A model generated the notes under the pieces. That model worked only from the letters and a program-made list of their open reading frames with translations, was not told the DNA's origin and ran no database searches. This document shows, piece by piece, positions 46,753-61,700 of a stretch of DNA of 64,000 nucleotides. The DNA is from Marsupella aquatica (Eukaryota > Marchantiophyta). The position numbers and the translations under genes are program-made. Location of the stretch: positions 6,510,001 through 6,574,000 of the forward strand of contig OZ316895.1 of NCBI GenBank assembly GCA_973895155.1, written 5' to 3'. Each line of letters starts with the position of its first letter. Positions within the stretch are counted from its first letter, which is position 1.

Positions 46753-49700
46753 ATGGAGGACTGCTGGAGCAGCAGCCTGGGACGACGCCGGTGCAATGCT
46801 CTGGTCGTGGGGCTGCTGGTGCTGGCAGTGGGATGCGCTGTGGGGAGTGTTCATCAGTCGAAGAGCGTGAATGTTGCTGTTCGTGCAAAATGGGCCGGGA
46901 CTCCTCTTTTGCTAGAAGCCAGGTAACGTGGAGATGAAAAATTTGCAATTCGACATCCCCTTAACAGAGAGCTTGAATGGAATGTATGGGTTTTGGAGAC
47001 CGCTGGCCCTGTCGGAAGCCCTTTAGGATCGGATAGTACTGAAAGACTCTGTGTTACACTGCACCAGCAAGCTATGGCACCAGATCTTATGTGGTAGTTG
47101 GAATTTCTTGGATGGGGGACTCGGATGGGGGACTTTCTGGAGCTGGTGTTGACCATCTTTACTGCGAGTTTAGCGTGGCACTGATATCCGGGTTTTTAGA
47201 CTTCAGCTCCCAAATTTTTCGTCGTCAAGCCCAAATTGCAGGGGAATCACGGAAAGGGTTACTGAATTTAAAGTGGCGTTAACTAGGCAGAAATGGTCAT
47301 GGTTTGCGACAGAGCAACTGCTTAATGAGGAATTAGATAATGCTTTAGCAATTTCTGAGATGAAAATCAGATTGTTCCGGAGAGTTCTGTGGGACGTAGA
47401 GAAGGGAGGAAAGCTGAAATTATGGCCAACAGCGCCGAGGATTGAATTTCCAGAGCTTATGTCGAGATTCTAAAATCTGAGCTAATTCCTCTCAGATTAG
47501 AGCGGCCAAAGGGAGAAGAACTTTTGACGTCAAGGATAATACCAGTTTGGATAGCTGCAGTCAATGGGAAGAGAGGACGAAAGTCAGCACGAATGAAATC
47601 GATCATAGCTCATCAAAACAAAAGGATCAAAATTAATCCCTACTTAACCTAATTACAAGATCTGCGTAATGCAGTGCTCATGTCAATACATTCGAATTTC
47701 TTCGTAAGTTGTCAGGCCGGTGGATTCGGATTCATCTCCATTCCATTAAATTCGCGCATTGGCTCCGGATGTCATCTCAAACTTTGTCAAAGCTATTGGG
47801 TAGAAGACAAGGGATGGATTGAGATTGGCCGAAAATTTAAGCTAACCTCGGGTATGCAGTTATATGCTTCGAAGGCGATTCCAAAGGAGGTTGGGCTTGG
47901 TCAAGTCTTGTGTAGTATTTATCAGCAGTGTTTGCTTCTTAATTAGGGGCCTTGAAAATTGTCACTTATTAAACAGATCAACTGGTTCAACTATCATGCT
48001 AATAATCGTTCGCAACGCAAAGACACCATGTTTCAAAATTTCGAGGGTTTTCACTACCTTGCAGGTTAGTATAGTCAAAGCGCATGGCTCGTTCGAAAAT
48101 TTTTTGGGAACCAAATTCTATGTCTGACAGCTTATCACACGGTATGTTGTTTGCAGCGAGTTGCTCAGCAAAGAAGGGGATCATTATTTTTGGCGATTTG
48201 TGGAAGACTGGCTGAAAATTGACAAGCCTGCTGATCCATCAGACAGAGACTGTGTACAGCTCATTTTGAAGCAAGGGAGTGCTTTGTTGGGGAGGACACT
48301 GTCACCTCTGTTTCACTTTTCCCTCTTGCTGAGGTCGGTTTCACCAAAAGTAGTTCTGTACCGGCAGCTTGCTCAGGAGTCCTTGTCGGCTCACTTCTCA
48401 AGTGATCCACTGCGTACTACATCCGATGAGCTCTCTTCAACTGCACTTCGGAGAGATGCTTCAGGGACAGAGACTGATGCGTGGTCGTCGAGTGAGAATC
48501 CGTTAGGGCCACAAGGAAAGTGCTGTTGGGTGGATGTAGGTACTCAGGTCTTCCTTGAAGAGTCTGATCTAAGGGAATGGTTACAATCAACCAAATACAG
48601 GTGGGAAAGAAATTCTCTGAATGTTTTGGTTGATCTTCAGGGTTGAAACTAAAGATCTCAGTTTTGATAAGGTTGTGTACTCTCAGAGTGAAAGATATTG
48701 GCACAGTTGTTTGTTATATTATCAGACAATAAATTAGTATGTCATACAGAAAATTTATATCCACTCTATGCCTGCGGGCAAAAACAGATTGTAGCGAGGG
48801 TTTGGACCAATCCATATCAGCTACCTTAACGACAGCCTTGCTCTCGACAAGATTTATAGTTACTTCTTATTCCAAGACATTTGAGTAGAGCGGTTGCAGT
48901 ATCTCAACGATCGAATTTTTCTCATTCTGGTTTTCCGATGGCAGATCCGACGGTGAGCGGGATGATTTGGAGATATATGAATTTGACCATGTCTATCCAG
49001 AATCTGAAGGTGGAGATTTTGTAGCTATTCTGTACGGTTCAATTGGGACCCCTTGCTTCAGGAGCTTTCATGCTTTATTAACTGAAGGGTCCAAACAGGT
49101 GGGCTACAAACATGAAGTGAACTGAATCGTCGATTTACTTTAAAAAAAAAGAGTGAATCGAGGAGACTACCTGAAGGAGGGCCCAGAACAGTTAGGATTT
49201 TTTCGGAATGCAATAATGAATTTGTTTTTGGTGCGATCATTATCTCAGGAAATATCAATTCTTGAACTCTACACCAGGTCCTCTTTATTTTATTAAATCC
49301 AGCCCACAAATAGAATGCCATTACTGTATACAAATAATATTGACTTTTCAGCTCTTCAATAGTTCTCTATGTTAATTATATGTATATACTGTGTCTTTTA
49401 GGGCCAAGTGAAGTATGTTCTTCGGCCAGTATTGCCTTCTGGATGTGCATCATTTGCGGAAGGCTGTTCCGAAGTAGGTGCAAGGGGTCCTGTGAACCTA
49501 GGCGGGTACGGGGTGGAGCTTGCACTTAAGAATATGGAATACAAGGCCATTGACGACAGCGAGGTCAAAAAAGGTTAGGGCAGTTTTTTTACCGATCCCT
49601 TCTCGTTGGTCGGATGCACTTCTGCTGTATACATTCTGATCTTGTATTGGAGGGCTTTTTGCAACTCATAGAGAAGCATGGTACAGAATGATTAGCAGTT

Positions 49701-52700
49701 CCCCGCTTGAGCACAAATTCAGTCTCCCTGAAATAGTTGTCTGCGTGCAGGTGATGGGTCAGAGGATGGGCGCATAGAAGATGATCTTAGTCAGGACGTG
49801 AAAGGATTCATATTCTCGAAGCTTCTCGTACGTTTCAATTCGAGACATCATTGTCTACAGCTTTCGATGAAAAGGAATTCGAATGTCATATTTTTGTAAT
49901 GTTTATAATGCTAGGACGTTTGGAAGAGCTGCTGATGCAAATGAATGGCTCGACTGTTACCAGGAGCGAAAGCCAGAACTGGCTGGAGAGCTTCTAACCT
50001 TCAGGGACCATTTACTTTCTTCTGGTGCTGATGATACATTGAATGTTTGGGAACTTAAAGGTAACTATTTACATTGCGCTTTATCGCATTTTTTCCCATC
50101 CAATCATTGAATCTAAGTTGATAGAGTAGAATTTCTGTGGCCACCAAAGTTTTGAAGGTTTACAGGTCTTGTGCATTAAAATGGTAACACAAATTTCGTA
50201 AAATTGGCGAGGCCTGGTTCAAATATGGAGATTAGAGAGAGGTAGACAGGATTTTGAGTTGTGGGCTAGCAACGAAGGGAAAGATTGATGGATGGTGCAC
50301 GCCAAAGATATGGCCATGTTGTTAGTTTGATTCGGACTCAATGAGCTCGTGCACAATCTCCATCTCCCTTGATATAAAACAGAATCTGTGCCCACTTGGG
50401 ACCAGACATTGCTTCTCTGTTTTGCCAAACTTATGACGTGGAACATTGTAAAGACCAGCCTGTCAAGATGCTTATGCGTTTTAAATGTCACAAAGTTGAA
50501 CTTATGTTTATTGACTTGGTCAGATTTGGGGTATCAGACTGCTCAGCGTATTGTTCTTGCATCTGAGCCTTTAAGGTTAATGCAAGATATCAACCAAAAT
50601 TTTCCAAATCTTGTCTCCTCACTTTCCCGCATGGAGGTGCGTTATTCTACTTGACATAGTCAGTCATTGAAAAGCATTTTCATGCATTCCTGAAAGTAGT
50701 AGCTCCTGCACTTTCATACAGCAACGGGGGATCCGCTTAAGTAGATCCACTCCGTGCGAGTTGTGAAAATTTCTGTGGTATGGAGTTTCACATTGGATTT
50801 TGACTCTTCAAAGACAGTTCTTATTAGCATCGGGTCGAAAGTTGTGAATTTTCATCAGTTACACAAATTCTCCATGGCAGTGTGCTGGGGAACTCTGTGA
50901 TATGATTGAGATCATTCATCTTGGCCATGTGAAGCATAAAGATGCAGCGGAGAAAGGTTTATCCTTACAGCAAGAAGGCACTGATTGAATGGCATTTGCA
51001 GCTAAATGAAACCATCAAAGAGGAGATTGTGGTGAATCAACGAATGGTACCCCCAGGCAGGAACTTGTTTGCCATCAACGGTGCTCTTGTAAATCCTGAG
51101 ACTCTTGATCTTTTCTCGTAAGTTTAAAACACTGAATCCTGTTTGAAATGGTTGTCTTTTGAATATGTCCAATTTTAGTATTGTGGTCATCGATATCAAA
51201 GTGATCTGCAGGGTACACAGTTTTGGAGAGAAATGATACCTCTGTTGTATACAGGTTGCTGGAAATAGTTGAAGGGGAATTGTCGGTTGCCGGAAAAATA
51301 GCGGATGTGAAGGTATCATGTTTCTGCCAGCTTTGCTTCAAGCCTATGCCTAGTCTTGCTTGATGTTGGAAATTACTCTTCGATACCATTTGTTCACGTG
51401 TTCTTACTGGAAATCAACCTTTAAGAGGTATTGTACTATGGAAGTGGGGTCTACATTAATCTGTGTAGGGAAATGATATCGATTGATGAAAATATGTATC
51501 CATGAAAGGGTCTCAAAAAAGAGATAATTGAGGCTCAAACATAGGTCGACTGTTCGAGTATCTATAACGTAGTAACTGGTAATTTGTGGTCTTTCTATAT
51601 TGACCATCCGGGCTTTCTGGATTTGGATTTTAGAAGATCAGTAGCGTCATCTTACTTAAAGATGGTGACGGGCCAGTGGTTCTGCATATCCGAAGAAGGT
51701 CTCTAGATATTATATGCAAGTCATCGATCTTTGGGTGGCATATTGCTCACCTCTAGATGTGTATGCTTAGAAAAGGTGAGAAAACGCAGAGTTCCATCCT
51801 CAACAGGATAGCGGGAAGAAAGTCCTATTCAGTGCAGGTTGCGCATCCCTATCCCTGTCTTGTTTTGACAGAACTCTATCCAGAGATTCAGTACGATCAA
51901 TTTGTTATTGATCTGGATGTAGTGTACTAATCATTATTATCGACTCAGGTTCCACCCAAGTACATCAAGGAGTTGTTGCAGTTGACAGAAGCTGCAGAGT
52001 CCAGTACCTTCCGTTTGGACTTCCGGTCAGAGCATGTGCACTATCTTAATAATCTTGAACAAGACCCAGGTTACAGGCGCTGGCGTACCGATCTGCAACA
52101 GGTACACTTAAGGCAAACGTGGCCGGAAGTTAAGTCTAGTCTGTTGGGCGCTGTAAGGCATTTGTTCAACTTGGAGTTGTGGTTGACAACAGCTGAGCTG
52201 ATTGGGTCCTTGTGGTGCAGCTTTTAATGCCTGCATATCCTGGACAAATGCGATATATCCGGAAGAATCTGTATCATGCTGTCTATATCATTGACCCTGC
52301 TTTACCTTCTGGTCTCAAGGTTGGTAGCAACTTGCCATCTAGTAGGTCTAACTCTGTTGCTTTGAAGTTAGTCCCTTTTCTTTTGAGACATCCACCAGTT
52401 TGACTTGTGTTGGTGATGGATTTGATTCTTTAAAGCGCTAAATTGTGCATTAAAGTTTCCTGAACGAGTCTTTTAGTGTTGTCATGAGGACAAGGACTTA
52501 AAGGGGTAACTGTTCTCTAAACCTCTATCCTCATAGGGGTTTAGAGAACCTCCATGAGGATAGAGAACCTCATATAGGGCAGGTATAGCTGGGTGACGGG
52601 TATGGTATTTTTAATGCTTGTGATGCCAGGAAGGCTGGATCACTCTTTTTGGCCTTTGAAAGCTTGCCTCCACCTGTTGGGTTATGGTTGCAAGGAAACA

Positions 52701-55700
52701 ATTCTACTTGTCTGGTCTCTGAATAATTCATGTTCGATCTCTGTTGCCGTAACACACTCTAACAGACACGTGGTTTGATGCAGATGGTAGATAGAATTAC
52801 GTACTACTTCCAGAACAATGTGCCCATACGGTTTGGTGTGATTTTCCTTTCATCCCAAATCATGTACGGTATCGAGACGCGCGGTGGCGACTTTCCGTCA
52901 ACCAAAGAAAGTGATCAAGAGGAGGATGTTTCTGAGTTGGTTGGATCTCCGTCCTCATCCAAATATAATTTTGCTGAATTTCATACGTTAGCTTGGTTTG
53001 AGAGCTGCCTACAATTTTTTCTTATTTTCTCCTATCTTATGGTTCGTGAGAAGGGATCTCAAATATCTAATATCGTGGAACGGGGCTGTTGAGTGAGTAG
53101 GAAAATTTTGCTGTTGGTTTCATCGCTGAAACTGATGCCTATGAAAATGGATTCGTTCCACTGCTGGACATTATGGCATAGCTGCACACTGTTCTTCAGA
53201 AAAGTGATTTTGTTTTCAGTGAACCAGTTCATCTTCACGAGCATCTTGGTTTACCGTACAAGATTTGTTTGCAGGTTATTCGTCTGGTGCTTTATTTGAA
53301 AGAAAACTTCGACATGACTGTTGCGGTTGGATTCTTGAACTTGGTGAGTGAATCTGATTCTAGCCTCACAACTACCTCCAGCAAATCTCCTCCCTATTTG
53401 CAAGGAAGTTGCACTGAATGAAATATAGTGATCCACAACAGCTTCAAAGTCGTGCCAGATTACAATCCTTGCATGAGGGAGGTGTGCACTCTAAACATCA
53501 CAAGGAACGAATCATTCAAACAAAATCTTCTTTGGATCGCCAGACTAAGAAAACGAAATTTTGATGAAGGCTCTGCTTTAATCTTGCGATCTCGACAGAT
53601 CGAACCAATCTTAGTCGGCAAGTATTCATCGTGTTGACACATGTTCGGATGGTATGGATTCAGGTAAATGAAGCTTGGGATGGGAGTGGAGAGCCTGAGA
53701 ATGAGCCCATACCGGCCTCCTATTATGAAGATGTGTTCGTTGATATCTTGAGGTTTGTAGATGGGAAGGAAATGAGGATTTATTTATTTTCTCATTAATG
53801 AGTTAGCTAAGTATTTGTGAGACGGTATGTTACAAATTGTCTTCAAGATCATCTCCATATCTCAACACACTGATTGCAGTCAGTGTAGCATTAAAGAACA
53901 CTGGTTTGTGGTGGGTTTTCAGCTGTATGAAAACACTTAGTTGCTCATTGGCCACATCTCCCTCGTTCATTGGTTGTCTTTGGATAGATCAAGGGGGAAA
54001 TCAGGCCCTTCTGTATTGCATGAACTGAAGGAAGGAGAGGATTTCAGAAATGAGGTGTTTGAAAGTACCAAATTTGTGTCGAAGCTGGGGCTATCTCAGA
54101 TGCATCCTTGCCTGCTGATGAATGGCCTCGTCTATGGGCCAAGCCAGGTTCGAGCTCCATTGAACCAAATCATGTCACTATATGATGAACTTCTTCTGCA
54201 ATGTTAGTCTCAGATGTGGTTTTGTGCAAATAGCAACTCATAGATTCATGTGTTAATACAAACTCGCTTGCTATAAAGGCTGTTTTGTTTTCCAGTGTGT
54301 TTGAACAAGTTGTATTTGGTTAACACTTGGAAAGCCGACACTGGTATTACGTATCGCAAGACTGCCGCATTTCGTTGGCTTAGCCTTCTCCACGAAATTT
54401 TAGGGAGGCTGCATTCAGCAACGTTCCTTGTCTGATGCTCCTTCTAGTGGAGGACTTTTGATGCCTCTGTCTTAGCCTGCCTGTATCTCCTTGTCCCGTG
54501 CTTGCGTTAGGGACCTGTGAAGTGTAACATCAATTCGCTCATTCTCTCATTCGTGAAACAGAAGTCCCGAGGATCTTTCTGTTACGTTCTGGTGCTAAGA
54601 CATCTCGTTCTTTGAGAAGGATTGTGTCACCTTATTTCCCGAATGACTTCCGCACAACTACAGGTACAGAATGCTGCAATTACCGCCATGAACGAGGAGC
54701 AGACACGCCTTCAAGAGGGAGTTTATTATGGCCGTATCAGTGCCAGAACAGATATATTGGACCACTTTTTGTCTGATGGCGGTCAGCCTCGTTATAACCC
54801 CCAAGTAAGATTGTCTACGCTTGATTTTTCCCTTAAAAGGTATTGCAGGTTTTTTTTCCTTTCTCTATGGTGGGACTTATGAGAGCTTTATTGATCACCT
54901 CTCGAGCAGATAGTAGGTACCAAAAAGGAAGAGCGCAAGTTCGTCACTCTTTCACGTGCAGTTGCTGAGAAGGGGGAAGTGCTGACTCGTCTCCAGTACC
55001 TCCATCACCCTGGATGTAATTCTCTTTAATATTGATTATGGGTGGCCATTTGACTTCTTTAATTTGGGCTTTACGTGCTTCAGTATCAACAATGAAAGTT
55101 GCGCTGTCTCTCATCGTTACAACCTAATGTGTCCTATCACTTGCTCGTTTTGTACACCATGAAAATTTGCACTTTAAAGAAATTTTGAAACCCTGATGGG
55201 TAACTGATGTTGCAATGGATAATTGCATCACAGCTGAAGATGAGGTGAAACCCATCACCCACTGGCTCTGTGTGGATCTCTCCAAGGAGAATGGGGTTCG
55301 TTTGCTCCAGCAGGCAGTCAATTATCTTGTAAGCTTCCTCGCAAAGTGGAATTTTTGATGGGTGCTCGTCACTCGAAATGTTGGTCAAACGCTCTTAAAG
55401 GTCGTTCACAAGTCCTGGACATTTTTGACGTCTACCTTTCCCTCTGTTCTAGGGGATGATGGTTATTCACTGGACGCCAGTGCGTATGTGGACGCATAAG
55501 AAACCAATCACTCTCAGATATGAAGTATAATAAACGCTGAGGTCCCGTCGTAGCAATCTCCAGCGACGGAAGACTCTTGTGATCATTTAGACCTTGATTC
55601 TTCTAAGCGATTTATATCTTAAAGAACTAAGAATGGTCTTTCTTACTGTGATTGTAGCGCGGGTGGCACGGCTCAAAAGGCCTTGATTGCTACATGTAGT

Positions 55701-58700
55701 TCGTACACTTTGAAACTTTCCGTCTTACTTGGTCTTATGAACCTGCAGATGGAAGCCTCCGAGATAGGACGAATTGGAGTCCTACATAACATGAAGGAAC
55801 CTGGAACTGCAGCCTCTCCAAAATATTCAGTGCTCGTCCGACTCGTCCTCGCAGCTGCAAACAGCCCAAGGTTAATGTCCAATCGATGTATCCAGGCTCA
55901 ACCATTCAGAAACGGATGAACTGGGTGTTTACGGGATTTGACTTACAATGTTATGTGCCTGTGGAGTAAAATGACGATGACAACTTCTGTACTATTCTAG
56001 GTCCTTTGATGCAAAAAACATTGACTTGCGTCTTCATTGGACGAAATTAGACAAGGTCATGCTCTTAATACAATGCTGGATTAGGAAATATAACAAACTA
56101 AATATGTCTATATATACTGACTTGAAGGACAGTCGGCGGGCAAAGGTCGTGCCTTTCTTGCAGAGACTGCTTGCTCTGGAGCAGTTGGAGGAGAGCAACA
56201 TTCAACATGTTCTTGACCTAGCAAAGGAAATGGGCTTGAACAAAGCATACTTGGAGAAAGCACTTTTGGATCCGGATCACCAAAAACTTTTGCATGACCA
56301 GCTCTACGAGGTTAGTTTGTGACTTTGTGAGGGACTTCACAAAATCTTTAGAATCTAAGGAGAATTTCTTCTTCCTGTTTTTGAAGAGTAATCTGGTACA
56401 TGGAGTTGGGATTCCTATCAAGCTGAGAAGATTAAGGTATGAACGCCTTCTTGCTGTGGCAGGACCGTCATTTTGTATCACGCGTCATTGGTTTAAAGCC
56501 TGGTGCAGCTGCTGTGATCACAAACGGCAGGGTAAGAACTCCCGAGAGACTTGTATTGTCAATCGAGTCATAGACGTTTAAAACTTAAACTCAGATGCTT
56601 TGCTAAAAGGGGAGATGAATGTAAGTAGCAGCCTAGTATTCATAATGCTCGAATGACGTTCGAGTGCAAGGAATCTAATGTTGGCTATCAAGATTTTGTA
56701 ATGGTAATCTACCTGAAGAAAGGTGGGGAAGTACATTTCGTGATTGTGGTATTCATCCCCGTAGTAGCGTTATTCTGCTTGTCTGTGTTGATCGGTTTCT
56801 CAGCATACATTTAAACTCTTTCGGCTGGGGGAGTTTTCTCACGGACTTATGTCTGGGTAATTATAGTTGCTTTACAATGTCAGTCAAAGAGTTTTCCCTG
56901 CCCCTCGCTCTCAATGGCCAGGATCGGATTTATCCTTGTGCAGGTTTACATGCAGCAGAGAAAACGCCATTTTGTTGCAGAAGACTTCGCTTTACTGGAC
57001 TCGGTTGAGTATCAGAATCGAGTGAAACCCGTGGCAGATGTTATTGACGGCATTGAGTGGAACGACATGGAGGCTGATGAACTGACCAGGTACGGGATGA
57101 TCCGGCTGTGTCAATTGACATCACCCTCGGAAGTTTATGGGGCATATTGTGACAGAAACTTTCCAGTCCTGACCTTTCAGAATTCGTAGCAAAAGCGTCA
57201 GCTATGGTTCTTCTTTTCCGTCAAATTTTTGTTTTGTTCACTGACGTTGTGTTTTATCATGCGAAATGATGTGCGCAGTGAATTTCTAAGCACCATTATT
57301 ATGGCCGTATCCTCCTCGATGGCAGCTCGGTCACGCAGTTCAGAGACTGCTCGTTTTGATATGCTGAAGGCTGAGCACAGGTATGCAACCGTTTTCGTTA
57401 AGTTTTGTGCTCTCTAGGATCTTTCTTCTGATGCAGGACAGGGAGTCACCACGAGGACTGGTATTCGCTCCGATTGCTTATTGATCCTTCTGCTTACGAG
57501 TAAAGTGTTCCTTCAGATGCTTATGAAGACTTTGACTTTCTATGTCTTAAAACCAAATTCATTAACGTTTTTGTAATTAAAATTTTTTCTTTCCAATTTT
57601 TTTTTCTTTCTAAATGTAATTGACATCTTGTGTAACTGCCGTGAATCTCAAATTTTCTGCACCAGTGCCATTGTCCGTGACTCAGAAGATGCAAACCTTC
57701 ACGTGGATGCTGTTATCGACCCTTTAAGCGCTACGGGCCAGAAGATCACTCCACTTTTGGTGCTTCTTCAGGAGTGGCTGCAGCTTAGTGTGCGGATTGT
57801 TCTCAATCCAATGGTGAGGTGCTTTCGTGTTGTGAAGAGTTTGCCTTTGGTTGTTCTAACAGGGACAGGGGATGTTTAGCTATTCCACCCTGGTATACTT
57901 TTCTCTCTTACTTTTGATGGGATCCTGCTTGTGGTTCTTCTCCTCTATCTCTACCACAGTTGTCACATATTAATGAGTTGTGTACTGTGCAGAACTCTCT
58001 TGCTGATTTGCCCTTAAAGAACTTTTACAGATATGTGGTTCCCTCTAAGGTGCGTCCTTCCCGCACTTTGGGCCCCCTCCAAAAGCATCACACGCAAGAT
58101 CCAATTTTGCTATTTCTCTTCCATGTTACAATTTGTTATCTTACAGTCTGAAATCTTAATGAGCTTGTTTTGAACTACGGTGCTATTGGGATTGTGCAGA
58201 ACGACTTCACAACAGATGGGGCCCTAGTTTCAGGCCCAGTAGGCGCATTCTCAAATATGCCACCAAGTCGCACACTTACGTTGAACCTTGATGTTCCAGA
58301 ACCTTGGCTTATAGAGCCGGTCATTGCCATGTAAGCTTGACCTTTGTCCTACGCTTGAATATCCACGTCGAAATTGCTTTTCTAACTCCAGTTAAAATAC
58401 GACCCGTACTATCTAGGTTGCATTTGAAGGATTGTTAAGCGCTCAAACCTTCATCAAACTCTTAATGTGCAATCCAAACTTCTATGTTTCTTATGAGTCA
58501 GATGCTCAGGTTATATTGTTTGAGTAGGTATGGAACTGTCTGAAGGTTCTTTGCCATGTTTTTTCTATGGACAATGTCCTACAGTCATGATCTTGACAAC
58601 ATTGTGCTGGAGAAGCTCAAAGACGAACGGACTATGTCTGCGATGTATGAGTTGGAGGCTTTGGTTGTCACAGGTAATACCCATCACCTATGTTTTTAAT

Positions 58701-61700
58701 AGTCGTGCAGGCAAGGAGAGAATCAATAAATGTTCGTAGACTAATATCTCTCTCTGATTGGCGCCCATTTTTCTCCTGTTGAATTGATGAAACAAACCTG
58801 TGGAAGATCATGACTCAACGGATGAATGCAGGTCATTGTTATGAGAAAGGCGGTGACCCTCCAAGAGGTCTACAACTTCTTTTGGGAACAAAACTCCACC
58901 CTCATATGGTAGACACTATAGTTATGGCAAACCTGGGGTATTGGCAGCTGAAGGCAGCCCCAGGTGTATGGGCGCTTAGCCTTGCGCCTGGGCGTTCCTC
59001 TGAGATATACACTTTAGAGGGCCGTGGGGAAGGTACAGACGAGGGTCCCCTTTCAATGCAGGTTGTCGTCCAAGATTTGAAGGGGAAATTGGTGCGTTTT
59101 GAGGTTGTGAAGAGACATGGCCAAGAAGATCAGGTGATGCTTGATCCTCAGGCAGATGAAGATTCACGTAAAGTAAGTTTCTCTCCTTCGACATGTTTTT
59201 CAAAAAGGACCTGAGGCGTAGAAAAATAAAACGGTTGACTTTTGAAAGGTTTTCTTATTCGTGTGTATGCCTTTTGCTTGGATTTGAACGTTTCTGGCTC
59301 ATGACTTGTTGGGATATCTGGCTTGTGTGTAACAACCAGGATTGTTTGGTTTTTGTGCCGTTAAGGCTTCTAAGTCTGGTTTTGAACTTCGTTTTTATTC
59401 GTCGAGGGGCTGTAAAACGTTTGGTTTTTAAATGTTGTGTACGTTACTCATGTGCGCAGGACAAAAGGAAAACTAATGGCAAGGGGTTCTTAAAGTGGGC
59501 ATCTGATTTGCTTGGTTCGGGTAATAAGCAGGGAGAACAAGGAAATGAGCTGGACCTGGTAAGTCACCAACGACAAGGTTTTCTTTGTGTCGCACACGGT
59601 CAGACTCGTTGCTATAGTGGGAGCTGTGTTCTGGATCAGGAACTTTGGATTTAAAGCTGCGGTGTAGAGAGGTTTCTAAAAAGCGTCGAGATAGAAGTAG
59701 CTGAGTGTCTGGCTGGAGGCAATTGTTTTATTCAAGGCTGATGAATTGGCTAACAGGTAGGAGGAAGTAAGCATTTGGTTCGTAGGAGAGGGGAGACCAT
59801 CAACATATTTTCCATTGCGTCTGGGCACTTGTAAGCAGCTAATTGTCTCTTATCCTTACATTTGATTGGTTTTATTTGTTTTGAAAATATAGTGAGGAGT
59901 CCAGTCGCTCATGTCTATCTTGTCGCACTGACACCATATCCACTCTCTATGAAAGTGTGATGTTCCGTTACAAACGGGGCAAAGCAGATAGGTAATGTAG
60001 AGAGAAGGGGCCTGTTATTTTGATGCCTTTTAATTGTCCCCCTCCCCCCCCCCTTGACGCAGATATGAACGTTTCTTGAAGATCATGATGTTGAGCGTGT
60101 TAAAAAACACAAACCGACCCGTCAAGTTTTGGTTCATAAAAAACTACCTTTCTCCACAATTCAAGGTGAGTGCTAGTCGTTTTTGGAAACTCGTGGCAAC
60201 TCTGGGCTTTCTGCAAATTGTGTGTCTCACGAGGAACGAATCATGCTTTAGTGATTTATATCTGGGTAAAATTTTAGCGCACTTTTTGGGATCCAACTTC
60301 AAATTCTCCACTTACGTGGTTGGACATGTATCGTCGCACATTCTCTGGCAGGACGTTATTCCTCACATTGCTAAGGAGTATGGATTTGAATACGGCCTTG
60401 TTACTTATAAATGGCCATCCTGGCTCCACAAACAATCCGAGAAGCAGCGCATTATCTGGGCGTACAAGATTCTTTTCCTCGATGTTATTTTTCCTCTGTC
60501 GCTGAAAAAGGTACCATTCTAGTTTTGATTGCGTTTCCTTGTAAATTATAACATGAATCCCGTTGTTGGGTATCATTACTGTTCTTACTTCACTGGCTAG
60601 TGGGCAAACACGAAATTGAATCGATTCACTTGCTATTTTGCATTTCTTTTGTTGCAATGTGTCTTACCGTTCCACGCGAGAGGTCTCATAAAGTACTGTT
60701 GACTTGTGCAGGTCATTTTCGTAGATGCAGATCAGATTATTCGAACAGATATGGGTGAACTGTATGACATGGATATTAAGGGCCGGCCTCTGGCTTACAC
60801 TCCTTTTTGTGAGAATAATAAGGAAATGGACGGTTTTCGATTCTGGAACCAGGTGAGGAAGACAAAGAACTTAGTAGAGGAATCATTATCTTGCACTGAT
60901 TAGCTCCCTGTATTAAGTCAGAGCTGAGTGTCGTACAGTAGCAGTCCTTACAGTGGGGAAAACTTTGTGATACCCTACCCCATGGATGAAGGCTGTATCT
61001 CAGGGTGGATGACTTTCGGCAATGACTCATCCGTCCTTGTCCTTTGACCCAAGGGTAGATTTGTCGACATTCTATAGCAACCAATGATGGTGGGCATGTT
61101 GTGGAGTTTGTTAATAAGAACAACTATAATGTTTCTCTTTACTTGGTTGGTGTCCCAACGATAATGTTTAGAAATTCAGTTGCTGCGTAAAGCTTTGATT
61201 TGGTTTTGCGTCGCAATCAGAAGTGGATTGAACTAATCAGTGACATAACGCTGTGCAGGGGTTCTGGAAGGATCATCTGCGCGGGAAACCATATCATATC
61301 AGGTAATGATATTCGCTTGCCAGGAAGCAGTGTCGCCAACAGTTTATAATAACCCCGACCTACGTAAAATGCATTCATCCGGCAGAGCAAACTATCCTTT
61401 CTCTGCTGAATCGGTTTCACTGTTGAAGATTTTAATGTCCAGGATTTCAAATAGGACTTCTCTCACTGGGCCTCATCTTTATCCATCCTTATAGACCGTG
61501 TTTGGCTTTTGAAATGCAGTGCTCTGTATGTAGTGGACCTGGTGAAGTTCCGGCAATCTGCAGCAGGAGATAACTTGCGTGTGTTTTACGAGACATTGAG
61601 CAAAGACCCAAACAGTCTTTCCAACCTTGACCAGGTATGGATGTCACACCTTTCTATCCTTTGCCCTCGCTTAGTCTAGACCATGACTTTGTCGTTGAAT

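Larger units (their letters stand above)
46753..59558 (+). other. UGGT: Exon map of UGGT, sensor part (exons 1-29)
   Basis: 46753-46922, 48157-48600, 48945-49098, 49402-49573, 49751-49827, 49964-50060, 50524-50636, 51002-51117, 51255-51312, 51949-52101, 52221-52319, 52784-52939, 53275-53343, 53664-53752, 53988-54147, 54664-54804, 54910-55015, 55234-55328, 55749-55870, 56001-56310, 56463-56531, 56944-57089, 57279-57380, 57666-57813, 57993-58049, 58200-58330, 58585-58673, 58832-59172, 59460-59558. Every junction uses GT donors and AG acceptors and keeps the frame. Donor GTTGGA at 52940 is the weakest. Exon 28 carries the conserved [20 protein letters not shown] block that precedes the catalytic domain. 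Confidence 0.85.

Noticed and set aside
55659-55748. Extra UGGT exon ([10 protein letters not shown]...) before 55749
   Set aside because: The conserved join NYL to [14 protein letters not shown] works in phase from 55328 to 55749; including the extra stretch has no family support.
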